Assembly (NCBI RefSeq): GCF_017590215.1
Contig: NZ_JAFFPK010000042.1
Coordinates: 32,116 to 96,115, forward strand
Reading direction: 5' to 3'
DNA length: 64,000 nucleotides
Source of the DNA: Clostridium sp. CCUG 7971
Lineage (GTDB): Bacteria; Bacillota; Clostridia; Peptostreptococcales; Peptostreptococcaceae
Below, one piece after another: positions 1-8,683 of this stretch. The position numbers and the translations under genes were made by a program. Position 1 is the first letter of the stretch, and every line of letters starts with the position of its first letter. The notes beneath the pieces were generated by a model. The model worked only from the letters and a program-made list of their open reading frames with translations. It ran no database searches and was not told the origin of the DNA.

Positions 1-1482
1 TTTTATTAAATCTAGATATTGAGTTATATAATATGCTTTTTCTTTATCATTACTAGAATTTTTTATAAGAGTCTCATATAACAATGCCTCATTAGTTGTA
101 GATGCCACTTCATGAGTAAATATTGATGGATCTGAGTTAAAGTAACTTTGATTTTTAGAACTTATATATTCATATGCCGCGTGACCTAATTCATGGGCTA
201 ATGTAGATACTGAACCTAAACTATTGTTATAATTTAATAATACATAGGGATGATTTCCGTAAACTGATAAGCAGTATGCACCACTTACCTTATTTTCATT
301 AGAATATACATCTACCCATCTTTCATTAAATGCTTTATAAAGTATATCTCCATATTCTTCTCCAAGTGGAGCTAAGGCTGAATATACTATTCCTTGGCCT
401 TTATCATAGGTAATATTTTTATCAATAGGCTCTAACATAGGAACAAACATATCATAATAGTATACCTTATCTAAATTTAAAACTTTTTTTCTAAGGCTAA
501 CATACTTATGAAGGCTATCTGTGTTTTTACTTACTGTTTCTATTAATTTATCATATACTTTTGTGTTTATATCATCTGACTTTAAATACATATCTAAAGA
601 TGAATCATATCCTCTTTCACTTGCGTAGAATACATTCTTTTTAACTTGGCCTATTAGTAAGCCTGATAAAACATTTATATTGTCATCATAAGCTAAAAAT
701 TCACTTTGATATGCTTTTTTTCTATCTTCTCTGTCACTACTTCCCATAGCTGAAGCGTACTCAGCTGGAGTTAAATTAGTCTTTTTATCCATATTCTTAA
801 ATAAATCATAAAGACGTCCTGGGAGAGAAGACATTGATGAAGTATTTGCAAGTATATCTTCACTCTTTTCATCTAAATAATACTTTTTACATCTCCTAAT
901 ATCTCCTAGGTACATGCCATAATTTTTGCTTATCTTCTTATCTGATATTATTTTTTCATATTCTTTATCTGATAATTTTAATATCTCTAACTCTAAATCT
1001 GAACATATTCCCATATACTCTTTATAAACTTTCCCCATGCTATCATTTAAATCTAAATACTTATAAGAATTTTTATTTGTATCTTGTTTTAATTTAACAT
1101 ATGCAGATAGTTTATTCACTCTTACATCTAGCTTTTCTTTAATACCTAAAGCAAAAGATAGATGAGTTTTCGATTTTGTAACTTTTCCTATATAGTTTTT
1201 AAGCTCTTTAGTATCTTTACTAAATGATTTAAGTTCTTTTTTCCACTCATCATCACTTTTATATAATGATTGTAAGTTCCAACAAGTTTTAGTGTAATCA
1301 ATACTTGGTTTTTGTTGTTCTTTTTTACTTTCTTGTTCTTCTTTTTCTTCGTTATTATTCATAAAACGAGTAATATAATTAATTTTGCTAATACATTGTG
1401 CATCAGTTTTTGTGCTCATTGGTATAGTACAAAAAATAGATATACATAAAGGTATTATTACTTTACACAGTTTTTTACCCAT
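1..1482 (-). CDS. pepF: Secreted oligoendopeptidase F-like M3 metallopeptidase (3' end off window)
   Basis: The reading frame is open from an ATG at 1482 to the window edge (494 codons), so the C-terminus is missing. The zinc-site motif HELGH lies at about residues 430-434, followed by AAY, as in M3 family PepF/oligoendopeptidases, which cut short peptides. The N-terminus begins MGKKLCKVIIPL with a hydrophobic stretch, followed by a low-complexity Lys/Glu/Gln region, so the protein is probably exported; cytoplasmic PepF lacks such a leader. The ribosome site AAAGGATGG sits inside a 12-bp inverted repeat immediately before the ATG. Its neighbour upstream is spoIIE, across a 430-bp gap, so it is probably its own unit. 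Family call is firm; secretion is inferred. Confidence 0.85.
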   Translation of the reverse strand, partial: MGKKLCKVIIPLCISIFCTIPMSTKTDAQCISKINYITRFMNNNEEKEEQESKKEQQKPSIDYTKTCWNLQSLYKSDDEWKKELKSFSKDTKELKNYIGKVTKSKTHLSFALGIKEKLDVRVNKLSAYVKLKQDTNKNSYKYLDLNDSMGKVYKEYMGICSDLELEILKLSDKEYEKIISDKKISKNYGMYLGDIRRCKKYYLDEKSEDILANTSSMSSLPGRLYDLFKNMDKKTNLTPAEYASAMGSSDREDRKKAYQSEFLAYDDNINVLSGLLIGQVKKNVFYASERGYDSSLDMYLKSDDINTKVYDKLIETVSKNTDSLHKYVSLRKKVLNLDKVYYYDMFVPMLEPIDKNITYDKGQGIVYSALAPLGEEYGDILYKAFNERWVDVYSNENKVSGAYCLSVYGNHPYVLLNYNNSLGSVSTLAHELGHAAYEYISSKNQSYFNSDPSIFTHEVASTTNEALLYETLIKNSSNDKEKAYYITQYLDLIK

Positions 1483-1532
1483 AAAAAGCCATCCTTTCAA
1501 TAAAATCTACTTATCTATTAGGATGGCTTTTT
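1483..1532 (-). promoter_or_regulatory. RBS-sequestering hairpin before pepF
   Basis: Perfect 12-bp inverted repeat: AAAAAGCCATCC and GGATGGCTTTTT with a 26-nt loop. On the minus-strand transcript the 3' arm contains the Shine-Dalgarno sequence and ends next to the ATG of pepF. It could mask the ribosome site, or act as an intrinsic terminator (five U follow the stem) for read-through from spoIIE. Which one holds depends on where pepF transcription starts, which I cannot tell. Confidence 0.55.
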
Positions 1533-1584
1533 GAGTCCATATTATTCAACTATTACCATTAGAAATTTTTTATCAATTAAATAC

Positions 1585-1901
1585 TTATCCACATATTTAT
1601 ACACATATTCACAGGTAGATTTACGACAAAAAATTAGTTTTTTCAGTATATATAAATGTCTTTATTTTTTAACTTTTTCTAATTTCTAACAGTTTATTAA
1701 CACTTTTTTTGCAGTTATCAACATATTTTATAACTTATCCACGTATTTTTGTTAATAAATGCTATTAATTAAGGTGTTTTCAAAAATATCCAAATAAAAA
1801 TGTATTTGTAGTATTTTGTCGAACTTTGAAATTCCAACATTCTTAGCTATATTTAATTTTATCCACAATTCATTAACATTTTATCCATACCTTGTTGATA
1901 T
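1585..1901. other. Cluster of DnaA-box-like 9-mers in the pepF-spoIIE gap
   Basis: The 430-bp gene-free gap holds TTATCCACA at 1585 and 1859, TTATACACA at 1597, near matches ATATTCACA (1605), TTATTAACA (1694), TTATCAACA (1715), TTATCCACG (1735) and TTATCCATA (1881), and one reverse-strand near match TGTTGATAT around 1893. The first three are packed within 29 bp. The DnaA consensus is TTATNCACA. Spo0A-box-like sequences (TTGTCGAAC near 1816; TTTGTCGTAA on the reverse strand near 1621) lie in the same gap. No dnaA or dnaN gene is in the window, so a satellite cluster is more likely than the chromosome origin. Confidence 0.5.
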
Positions 1902-1912
1902 ATTATTTATAA

Positions 1913-4282
1913 TTAACTTGCACACACTTTTGTAACTAAAACAGTCATATCATCTTCAACATTTCCATCTTGTATTTCTATAGCTCTATCTAATATTAGA
2001 TTTGCTATTTCCTTAGGATTTGTAGTATCTATCTTTTGTATAAAATAAATTAGCCAATTATCGCCTAAGTTCTTATTCTTACCTGCATCAAGTATTCCAT
2101 CAGAAACCATTATTATATAATCTCCATCCTTCACCTTAACAGCTTTTCTATCTAACTTTATATCTGATAATATTCCTACCGGAAGAGATGATGATGATAC
2201 TAAATCTATATCTTCATTCTCCCTTTTTATATACGTAGAGCAAGCTCCCATCTTTATAGTTTCTAAAGACCCTTTTTTTAAATCCATGATACCTAAATCT
2301 AAAGTTGAAAACATCTCATCTGAAGATTTTAATAATAACATGTTATTTATAGTATTTATAATTATTTCATCTTCAATCTTTGCATCCATCATTTTCTCTA
2401 ATATATCAATAGTAATAGCAGACTCTTCATATGCCTTTTTTCCTTTTCCCATACCATCACTTATTGCTATCATATACTTACCATCATTTATATCCATATA
2501 TGTATAGTTGTCTCCACATAATATATGACCATCTTTGGACATAGAAGATACTTCCGTAATAGCTTTATAGTTTTGTGATTTAGTTAGGATTATTTTACAC
2601 CTTTCACCTAGAGAATGGCATCCTATCTTTTGTGCTGATAAACTTTCTTCAACAAAATCTGAAACTACTTCTATAAGACTTTTTTCACACATACAACCAC
2701 TACTACAAGTGGTTTTTTCTATAGTTATTTCAAAATCATCTTCACCCTTACTTATATAACTTACTCTATCAACCTGTATGTTATTTCTTTCTAAATGATC
2801 ATGTATGCTCTTTTCTTTTTCTATATCTAAAATTATGCTACTTTCTAAATCATTTGATAATGATTCAATAGATTTAGATATACTTCTAATTTGATTAGAT
2901 ATTAGCTTTCTACTTTCCGAAAACTTCAGATTCCAATTATAATCTATTGCAAACATTTTGTAATAGTAATTTGATACCTTTATTATCGCTTCTGGCTTTA
3001 TACATTCTTTAATAAATTCATCCGATGCATCATCTATAGTTATTTCTCCATTTTCCTCTAGCTTTTCTAAAATTTCATACATTAAGCTATAAGTATGGTT
3101 AAATTTCATTTCCCAACAACGTCTTTTCATTCCACAATTTCTACACTCATCGTTATGTATCATATCAACAACAGTTGCAATATCTCTTTGGTCTATTACC
3201 TTTTCTTTTTCTCTTATCTTATCAAATGTATAAGCAAGTTCATCATATGCCTTATACATATTTATAAGTCTATTGTTAGTTAAATTTTTACTTCTCATTA
3301 TATAATCATATATTACTTCATTTGAGGTTATATTTGTTCTTACAAGCTTCTCAATTTTAGCAAAAAACTTCTGTGGTAATAAAACTACAATTAAACAAGC
3401 TATTAGCATATCTCTAATCTGTGTTAAATTCGAAGTAATTCCAGAGGTATATGCATAAATTATTATCCAGCTTAATATATATCCTAATATACAAAAATAT
3501 TTATTTAATTTACTAAAAGCTCCACCTACAAGCCCCGCAAAAGAGTAGATTCCCATGTATATAACTGAACCTACATTATTTATTATAAATGCTATTCCAA
3601 CTATTACTCCAGAAGCTGAACCCATAGGCGAGCCTCCTAAAATTGCAGACACTAAAATTAATACAGTCGCTAAAACAGTTCTAAAAGAAACACCTAATAA
3701 TGATATATCGCCTATTCCAATTATGCTAAAAGTCATTATTAAACTTATAGATATAGCTTCTTCAACCTTAACTGATATCCTATTATTTGAATTAGTTAAT
3801 AATCCTATTCCAAATGAAAATATATACGTAGCTATAAAAGTAATTACACTTTCAATAAAAGCTAAAAATATATCGTACATATAAGTATCAGATAAAAATG
3901 CTTGTCCTATAGATATAGGTATAATTATTGCACTACCTATAAATGCTAACTTTAATATAGAGGTTACACCTTTTAGCTTCTTGCTAATAATCAAAAGTAT
4001 AAATAGGCATACTGTATATTTAAGATTGTAGGACATACTATTAGCCGATAAAAATGTCCCTGCTAACACAGATATAAATACTGGTAGCTTATATCTTTCC
4101 GTTTTTGATATATATAAGAAAAATGCCACTCCCAATGGAGCTATTGACCCTATTAATATAGATCTACTTAATAGAAATCCCATTATAACAAATAAAATTG
4201 TATTTGCATCAATATATCTTTTTATCTTTATGTTCTTTAAATCTAAGTTTTTATTTTTTACACTCGCTACAGTTTTCTCCAT
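1913..4282 (-). CDS. spoIIE: Stage II sporulation protein E, PP2C-type phosphatase
   Basis: SpoIIE dephosphorylates SpoIIAA and so activates sigma-F in the forespore; it sits in the membrane at the polar septum. The protein has about ten N-terminal hydrophobic segments (to about residue 310), a central regulatory region with the Cys motif CRNCGMKRRCW, and a C-terminal PP2C domain with SDGMGKGKKA, MGACSTY and MVSDGILDA. I chose the ATG at 4282 (789 aa) because GGGGGAGA lies six bases before it; an upstream in-frame ATG at 4324 falls within the promoter. The length matches the family (about 800 aa). It lies downstream of ppx but has its own promoter, nested in the ppx terminator. Confidence 0.95.
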   Translation of the reverse strand: MEKTVASVKNKNLDLKNIKIKRYIDANTILFVIMGFLLSRSILIGSIAPLGVAFFLYISKTERYKLPVFISVLAGTFLSANSMSYNLKYTVCLFILLIISKKLKGVTSILKLAFIGSAIIIPISIGQAFLSDTYMYDIFLAFIESVITFIATYIFSFGIGLLTNSNNRISVKVEEAISISLIMTFSIIGIGDISLLGVSFRTVLATVLILVSAILGGSPMGSASGVIVGIAFIINNVGSVIYMGIYSFAGLVGGAFSKLNKYFCILGYILSWIIIYAYTSGITSNLTQIRDMLIACLIVVLLPQKFFAKIEKLVRTNITSNEVIYDYIMRSKNLTNNRLINMYKAYDELAYTFDKIREKEKVIDQRDIATVVDMIHNDECRNCGMKRRCWEMKFNHTYSLMYEILEKLEENGEITIDDASDEFIKECIKPEAIIKVSNYYYKMFAIDYNWNLKFSESRKLISNQIRSISKSIESLSNDLESSIILDIEKEKSIHDHLERNNIQVDRVSYISKGEDDFEITIEKTTCSSGCMCEKSLIEVVSDFVEESLSAQKIGCHSLGERCKIILTKSQNYKAITEVSSMSKDGHILCGDNYTYMDINDGKYMIAISDGMGKGKKAYEESAITIDILEKMMDAKIEDEIIINTINNMLLLKSSDEMFSTLDLGIMDLKKGSLETIKMGACSTYIKRENEDIDLVSSSSLPVGILSDIKLDRKAVKVKDGDYIIMVSDGILDAGKNKNLGDNWLIYFIQKIDTTNPKEIANLILDRAIEIQDGNVEDDMTVLVTKVCAS

Positions 4283-4333
4283 AAAAAATCTCCCCCTCAT
4301 TTGCTTATAAAGAAATTGTAGCAAAGAGGGGGA
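4283..4333 (-). terminator. Intrinsic terminator of ppx, overlapping the spoIIE promoter
   Basis: Stem CCCCCTC(A)TTTGC with GCAAAGAGGGGG (one bulged A) around a 16-nt loop, followed on the minus strand by six T. It lies 40-90 bp past the ppx stop codon. The spoIIE ribosome site is in the 3' arm. Confidence 0.65.
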
Positions 4334-4347
4334 TTTTTTTTTGTCAT
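4315..4347 (-). promoter_or_regulatory. Predicted sigma-A/Spo0A promoter of spoIIE with 21-bp spacer
   Basis: On the minus strand ATGACA (4347-4342) and TACAAT (4320-4315) are separated by exactly 21 bp. Bacillus subtilis spoIIE and spoIIG promoters are known for abnormally long 21-22 bp spacers and Spo0A activation. A Spo0A-box-like TTTTGTCATA overlaps the -35 on the other strand. Initiation here would start inside the hairpin loop, so the spoIIE mRNA would lack the left arm. Confidence 0.5.
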
Positions 4348-4372
4348 ATTCGGTTTTGCTTGTCCTAAAATA

Positions 4373-5293
4373 TTAAGACATTTTTTGTAACTTTTGACAT
4401 ATTAAGCCTTCCAAATTATCGTATTCACTTACTGTTATATTTTCTATTTCTAGGTTTTCCATTATTATATTTAATATTTTTACACCAGCTGTTATAATAT
4501 CCGCTCTTTTAGGTTGTAAGCCTTTTAATGTTTTTTTATCATTTAATGTCATTTTCTTTAAATTTTGTAGAATTGTTTTTATATCCTCATTACTTATACT
4601 ACTATTATGTACCTTTTCCATAGAATATACTTCTAATTTCTGGTTCATCGCCGATAGAGAAGTTATTGTTCCACCGATACCCACAAGTTTTTCTATTTTC
4701 TTTTCTTTAATATATTTTAAGGTATCTCTAATTTCATTCAATATAAAATTAGACATATCTTCAAATTCTACCTCACATATAGGATCTTTTTTTAAAAACT
4801 TTTCTGTAATTCTAAGAGCACCTACATTTTCACTTTTTGCAAACTTTATTCCATCTCTATCTCCTATAATAAATTCTGTGGATCCTCCACCTATATCTAT
4901 AACTAATATATCTTTTTTATCTTCTAATCCCTCTAATACCCCTTTAAAGCCTAGATTGGACTCTTTACTACCACTTACTATCTCAACATCTATCCCCGTC
5001 TTTTCTTTAGCTAAGTCTACAAAATAATCTCCATTTTTACTATCTCTAAGCGCAGATGTTCCCATACAATATATATACTCACATTCTTGTTCTTTGCAAG
5101 TAAGTGCAAATTCTTTTAAAGCATCTATATTTCTTTGTATAGCATCTTCTCCTATATATCCATTTTCATCTACACCTTGCCCAATTCTAGTTGTATTAAC
5201 AAACTTTTCTCTATTTATTATTTTACCATCTATATAATCTGCTATTAATAATCTCATTGAATTAGTACCTATATCTACAGCTCCTACTTTCAT
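4373..5293 (-). CDS. ppx: Ppx/GppA family phosphatase
   Basis: Ppx/GppA enzymes hydrolyse inorganic polyphosphate or pppGpp. The actin-like fold is recognised by the first phosphate loop GAVDIGTNSMRLL at residues 4-16, the second loop VIDIGGGSTEFI near residue 130, and GIGGTITSLSA near 208. The 306-aa length fits the short form without the C-terminal HD domain. The start is supported by GGAGA nine bases upstream. The gene lies between ftsB/divIC and spoIIE, both on the same strand. Whether polyphosphate or pppGpp is the main substrate cannot be told from sequence. Confidence 0.88.
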   Translation of the reverse strand: MKVGAVDIGTNSMRLLIADYIDGKIINREKFVNTTRIGQGVDENGYIGEDAIQRNIDALKEFALTCKEQECEYIYCMGTSALRDSKNGDYFVDLAKEKTGIDVEIVSGSKESNLGFKGVLEGLEDKKDILVIDIGGGSTEFIIGDRDGIKFAKSENVGALRITEKFLKKDPICEVEFEDMSNFILNEIRDTLKYIKEKKIEKLVGIGGTITSLSAMNQKLEVYSMEKVHNSSISNEDIKTILQNLKKMTLNDKKTLKGLQPKRADIITAGVKILNIIMENLEIENITVSEYDNLEGLICQKLQKMS

Positions 5294-5337
5294 TACTTCT
5301 CTCCTTATCTTTTGTTTAGTTAGAATACTTAATTATG

Positions 5338-5366
5338 TAAAAAGAAGGCAACTAAGTTACCTTCTT
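5338..5366 (-). terminator. Terminator overlapping the ftsB/divIC stop
   Basis: AGAAGGTAACTTAGTTGCCTTCT followed by TTTT on the minus strand would be the hairpin (arms AGAAGG and CCTTCT extended by GTAAC/GTTGC pairing). The stop codon lies in the 5' arm. Confidence 0.55.
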
Positions 5367-5638
5367 CCCATGTCAATATATATAGTTTCATCTGGCTTAA
5401 CCATATTTAATCTTTCTCTTGCAACGGTTTCTAAGTCTTGAGTATTATCTACTTTTTTAAGATTTTTTATTTCTTCTTTAGTCTCACTTATTTGTTTGTT
5501 TAAGCTTGCTATCTCACCTTTATACTCTTTTAACTTTGTAAGTTGAAATATAAACCCCGTTATTAAACTTACACAGATACAAAGTACAAATACAGACATA
5601 ACCGCAAACTGACCAGAAAATTTTTTTCTTATGTTCAT
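5357..5638 (-). CDS. divIC: Septum formation initiator, FtsB/DivIC family
   Basis: A 93-aa bitopic membrane protein: a short basic N-terminus (MNIRKKFSG), one transmembrane segment at about residues 12-33, then a coiled coil (about 36-62) rich in Lys/Glu/Leu. The C-terminal part has ETVARERLNMVKPDE, close to the FtsB/DivIC family pattern 'iE..AReelgmv.pgE'. These proteins link early and late division proteins (FtsL, DivIB/FtsQ) at the septum. It follows yabQ by 7 bp and is probably in the same yabP-yabQ-divIC transcript, the order seen in Bacillus (yabP-yabQ-divIC). Which of FtsB or DivIC is the better name is convention. Confidence 0.85.
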   Translation of the reverse strand: MNIRKKFSGQFAVMSVFVLCICVSLITGFIFQLTKLKEYKGEIASLNKQISETKEEIKNLKKVDNTQDLETVARERLNMVKPDETIYIDMGRR

Positions 5639-5645
5639 ATCTAAT

Positions 5646-6137
5646 CTACACCCTTTTTCTTTTTATTTTACTTTTAGATTTTCTTTTTACAGCACTCTTA
5701 GTTGCTAAAATCATATTAGGTATATAAAATATCATATCAAATAAAAAGTGAATTGAGTAGATTATAATGTAATACAAATTGTTTGAAATACTGACTATGT
5801 ATTTTACAGTTTTTATGAAAAAACTTGTTATTAAATAAATTATTTTATTTATTATTGATAAAATAAATTTACTTACGGTGTTGTAATATAAGATAAAACC
5901 AATAAATAATGCCACAAAATGATAATATCTAAGTTCAAAAGATTCTACAGTATTTACTGTTATAAATATTACCAAGGTAGCTAAAATCCAAAATATTGCA
6001 TCAAATACTACTGAGAAGTATTTCATAAACTTAAAATTGGATTTTAGAGCCCTGTAAATATCAAATAGTAAACCTATAACTATTCCACCATAAATAGTTG
6101 CATAGAAAGAACTTGCATCTTGAGTAAATGGCATCAT
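5646..6137 (-). CDS. yabQ: Spore cortex biosynthesis protein YabQ
   Basis: A 163-aa integral membrane protein with about four to five hydrophobic segments (residues 12-28, 40-62, 68-90, 92-135) and a strongly basic tail (KRKSKSKIKRKRV). It matches YabQ, a mother-cell protein needed for cortex formation in Bacillus and localised to the outer forespore membrane. Placement between yabP and divIC supports the call. Its ATG directly follows the yabP stop (no gap), so translational coupling is likely; a second ATG follows at codon 2. Confidence 0.85.
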   Translation of the reverse strand: MMPFTQDASSFYATIYGGIVIGLLFDIYRALKSNFKFMKYFSVVFDAIFWILATLVIFITVNTVESFELRYYHFVALFIGFILYYNTVSKFILSIINKIIYLITSFFIKTVKYIVSISNNLYYIIIYSIHFLFDMIFYIPNMILATKSAVKRKSKSKIKRKRV

Positions 6138-6392
6138 CTACTTAAATACTTTCTTAAAGAAATTTTCTTGTGGCTGTTTAGGTTTAGCATATACTATAGA
6201 ATTTATTGTTCCAGTTACACTTATAATATTTTCATCTATGCTTAATTTGCTCATGTCTAGGTTCTCACCTTCTATTACCATTTCACCTGCAGAAGTTTTT
6301 ACTTCTACCTTTTTGTCATTAAAAGAATATATATGCTCTACACCCGAAATAACTAAGTTTTCTCTTTCTTTCAATGTTATATTATGTTCCAT
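6138..6392 (-). CDS. yabP: Sporulation protein YabP
   Basis: An 84-aa soluble beta-rich protein with the family's core, including LVISGVEHIYSFNDKKVEV near residues 13-31 and a GENLDMSKL segment near 43. YabP is a sigma-E-dependent sporulation protein of unknown biochemistry in Bacillus, co-transcribed with yabQ. A strong ribosome site (GGGGGGA) precedes the ATG. A 62-bp gap separates it from rqcP upstream. The family call rests on size, sequence pattern and its position beside yabQ. Confidence 0.85.
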   Translation of the reverse strand: MEHNITLKERENLVISGVEHIYSFNDKKVEVKTSAGEMVIEGENLDMSKLSIDENIISVTGTINSIVYAKPKQPQENFFKKVFK

Positions 6393-6454
6393 AAGATCCC
6401 CCCAGTTAATATTTCAATTCATACTACTATAAATATACTGCGGGAATACTAAAT

Positions 6455-6697
6455 TTATTCTACTATCTCATACATTTCTTTGGCATCATTTTTTAGTACA
6501 TGCTCTCTTATTTCATTTATTTTAAATTTCATTATTTTTTCCCCGAATTTTATTTCTAATAAATCTCCTATATTAACCTCTGATGAAGATTTAGCTACTT
6601 TTCCGTTTATAGTAACTATTCCTTTATCACATGCATCTTTAGCTACAGTTCTTCTTTTTATTATTCTTGATACTTTTAAAAATTTATCTAATCTCAT
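6455..6697 (-). CDS. rqcP: RNA-binding S4 domain protein RqcP (YabO)
   Basis: An 80-aa protein that is essentially one S4 domain: MRLDKFLKVSRIIKRRTVA at the start and the typical GIVTINGKVAKSS turn near residues 26-38. RqcP (formerly YabO) works with RqcH in ribosome-associated quality control, helping to add C-terminal alanine tails to stalled nascent chains on 50S subunits. The ribosome site AGGAGG lies seven bases upstream. It sits between hup and yabP, the same neighbourhood as in Bacillus. The paralogue Hsp15 family is an alternative but the context favours RqcP. Confidence 0.88.
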   Translation of the reverse strand: MRLDKFLKVSRIIKRRTVAKDACDKGIVTINGKVAKSSSEVNIGDLLEIKFGEKIMKFKINEIREHVLKNDAKEMYEIVE

Positions 6698-6743
6698 ATT
6701 TCATCCTCCTAAGTTGTAACTTTTGCTATTATATCATTATACA

Positions 6744-6776
6744 GAAAAAGTGTGGTAATTATCCCACACTTTTTTC
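6744..6776 (-). terminator. Terminator after hup
   Basis: AAAAAGTGTGG and CCACACTTTTTT arms around a short AT loop, 10 bp past the hup stop; a T run follows on the minus strand. Confidence 0.75.
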
Positions 6777-6785
6777 ACTAATTAA

Positions 6786-7064
6786 TTATCCATTTATTAT
6801 ATCTTTAAGCCCTTTTCCAGCTTTGAATACTGGAGCTTTAGAAGCTGGTATTTCTATAACTTCTTCTGGGTTTCTTGGGTTTCTACCTTGTCTAGCAGCT
6901 CTTTCTCTTGTTTCGAATGTTCCAAATCCAACTAATTGAACTTTTTCACCTTCTACTAATGCTTCTTCAACAGATTTCATAAAAGCGTTTAATGCAGCTT
7001 CTGCTTCCTTCTTTGTTAATTCACTTTTCTCAGCTATTTTTGATACTAATTCAGCTTTGTTCAC
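6786..7064 (-). CDS. hup: HU family DNA-binding protein
   Basis: A 92-aa histone-like protein with the HU signature [18 protein letters not shown] at about residues 47-64 and the DNA-intercalating beta-arm proline in [11 protein letters not shown] bends DNA non-specifically and organises the nucleoid. The start codon is GTG (7064-7062), preceded by a strong AGGAGG seven bases away; no better ATG is near. A hairpin terminator follows, so hup is probably a single-gene unit. Bacillus has the same mazG-hup-rqcP-yabP order. Confidence 0.95.
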   Translation of the reverse strand: MNKAELVSKIAEKSELTKKEAEAALNAFMKSVEEALVEGEKVQLVGFGTFETRERAARQGRNPRNPEEVIEIPASKAPVFKAGKGLKDIING

Positions 7065-7138
7065 GATACTACCTCCTAAAGTTTTTATAATATAGAATTT
7101 AATTTTAATAAAAATTCTAGATTTTTGACAAATTTATT

Positions 7139-8593
7139 TTATAGTTTGTTGGCTTTAGCCTTATTCCAAAGTTTGTCCTTTTCCTCAAGTGTCATTTTTT
7201 CAAAATCTTTATTTAGATTCATTGCACTTTTTTCCATAAATTCAAATCTATTTATGAATTTTTGGTTTGTACAGTTCAAGGCTTCTTCTGGGTTTATATT
7301 TAAAAATCTAGCTAAATTTACTATAGAAAATAATAAATCTCCTAGTTCTTCCTTTATGTATTTTATATTTCCTGCTTTGCATTCGTCAAGTAATTCTTGA
7401 TATTCTTCTTCAATTTTTTTAAATACATCCTCTATCTTGTCCCAATCAAATCCAACAAGTGCTGCTTTATGTTGAACCTTGTCAGCCTTTAAAAGTGCTG
7501 GTAAATACGTTGGTATCCTCTTTAATCCATCAGTTATACTAGTTTCACCTTTTTCCTCTTGCTTTAATTCTTCCCAAGTCTTTTCAAAATTAGACATATC
7601 TAAGTCTTGTCCATTAAAAACATGAGGATGTCTATGTATAAGCTTTGTACATATTCCATTTATAACTTCTTTTAAATCGAAAAATCCTTCTTCTTGCCCT
7701 ATTTGACAGTGGAATATTACTTGTAGTATAATATCTCCTAATTCTTCTATGATCTCATCTACATCATCATTGTCAATAGCTTGGCAAAGCTCATAGCTTT
7801 CTTCTATAAGGTATTTTTTTAGCGATTCATGTGTTTGTTTTTTATCCCAATCACATCCAGATGGACCTCTTAATATGCTCATTATTTTTTCTAGCTCATG
7901 TACTGTATTATACATCTTTTTAGTACTTTTTGGTATATATAAACTGCTTAAATAACTAAATAAATTTTCACTTCTATCTAGTTCATGTAATGGAACATAC
8001 TTCTTACTCTCTAGATTCTTAACACCTGCACCATTTACTATACATACTTCTTGATCATAATCATAATATTCCATTAATTTTAGCTTTATATTTGATGCTA
8101 TAAAATGATCATATATTTGAGTTACTATCATGTTAGTATCTGTGTCTATATATGAATTTTCTATTTCAAAAGCATCTAGTAATTTAAACCCATTTGCTGG
8201 GTCTATAGCTAAATAATTAAACATCGCGTCTACAAAGCTCATAGAAGCTATTGTTTCCACTTCTATGTTGTTTTGCTTAGCTAGTCTTTCTATTATGCTT
8301 ACAGTCTTTTCTGCGACCCTTGGATGGCCTGGTACTGCATATACTAAATCTCCATCCTTAGATGCTTCTACGATAAACTTAGAAATTTTGCTGTATACAT
8401 TTTCAAAATTTTCTTCGCTATCATAAAAATGGTCTAGAGAAATATATTTTATAGTTTCTTTAAGCTTGTCCACAGTAGGATGTTTTTCTGTCCTTAGAAA
8501 AATTCTAGAACTTGATTGTAAAGCTTCTAATGCGCCTTGGCTTATTAGAGAATAATCTCCTGGTCCAAGTCCTACAATACTTATTTTTCCCAT
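7139..8593 (-). CDS. mazG: Tetrapyrrole methylase-like / MazG nucleotide pyrophosphohydrolase fusion
   Basis: A 484-aa two-part protein. Residues 1 to about 220 form a SAM-dependent tetrapyrrole methylase-like domain (SIVGLGPGDYSLISQGA at 4-20, YAVPGHPRVAEKTV near 84). Residues about 230-484 form a MazG NTP pyrophosphohydrolase domain with GCDWDKKQTHESLKKYLIEE and paired EELGD motifs (IIEELGDIILQ, IKEELGDLLFS), where Glu and Asp bind magnesium. MazG enzymes clear non-canonical or excess NTPs and can lower (p)ppGpp. The fusion matches Bacillus YabN. Start chosen from GAGGAG seven bases upstream. It lies between spoVB and hup, as in other Firmicutes. Confidence 0.93.
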   Translation of the reverse strand: MGKISIVGLGPGDYSLISQGALEALQSSSRIFLRTEKHPTVDKLKETIKYISLDHFYDSEENFENVYSKISKFIVEASKDGDLVYAVPGHPRVAEKTVSIIERLAKQNNIEVETIASMSFVDAMFNYLAIDPANGFKLLDAFEIENSYIDTDTNMIVTQIYDHFIASNIKLKLMEYYDYDQEVCIVNGAGVKNLESKKYVPLHELDRSENLFSYLSSLYIPKSTKKMYNTVHELEKIMSILRGPSGCDWDKKQTHESLKKYLIEESYELCQAIDNDDVDEIIEELGDIILQVIFHCQIGQEEGFFDLKEVINGICTKLIHRHPHVFNGQDLDMSNFEKTWEELKQEEKGETSITDGLKRIPTYLPALLKADKVQHKAALVGFDWDKIEDVFKKIEEEYQELLDECKAGNIKYIKEELGDLLFSIVNLARFLNINPEEALNCTNQKFINRFEFMEKSAMNLNKDFEKMTLEEKDKLWNKAKANKL

Positions 8594-8683
8594 ATCATAA
8601 CTCCTCTTACTTATTTAATAACACAAACAAAGGAAATTTTCTACATATAATTATTCCCTTTGCTTGCATTTCTATTGTTTTTT

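Noticed and set aside
1585..1901. Chromosomal replication origin
   Set aside because: DnaA boxes are dense, but dnaA, dnaN, recF, rpmH or gyrB are not nearby and the neighbours (pepF, spoIIE) are not typical of oriC. Kept as a DnaA-box cluster only.
4283..4333. RBS-hiding riboregulator of spoIIE
   Set aside because: The predicted -10 lies within the hairpin loop, so the spoIIE mRNA would not contain the 5' arm; a ppx terminator explains it better.
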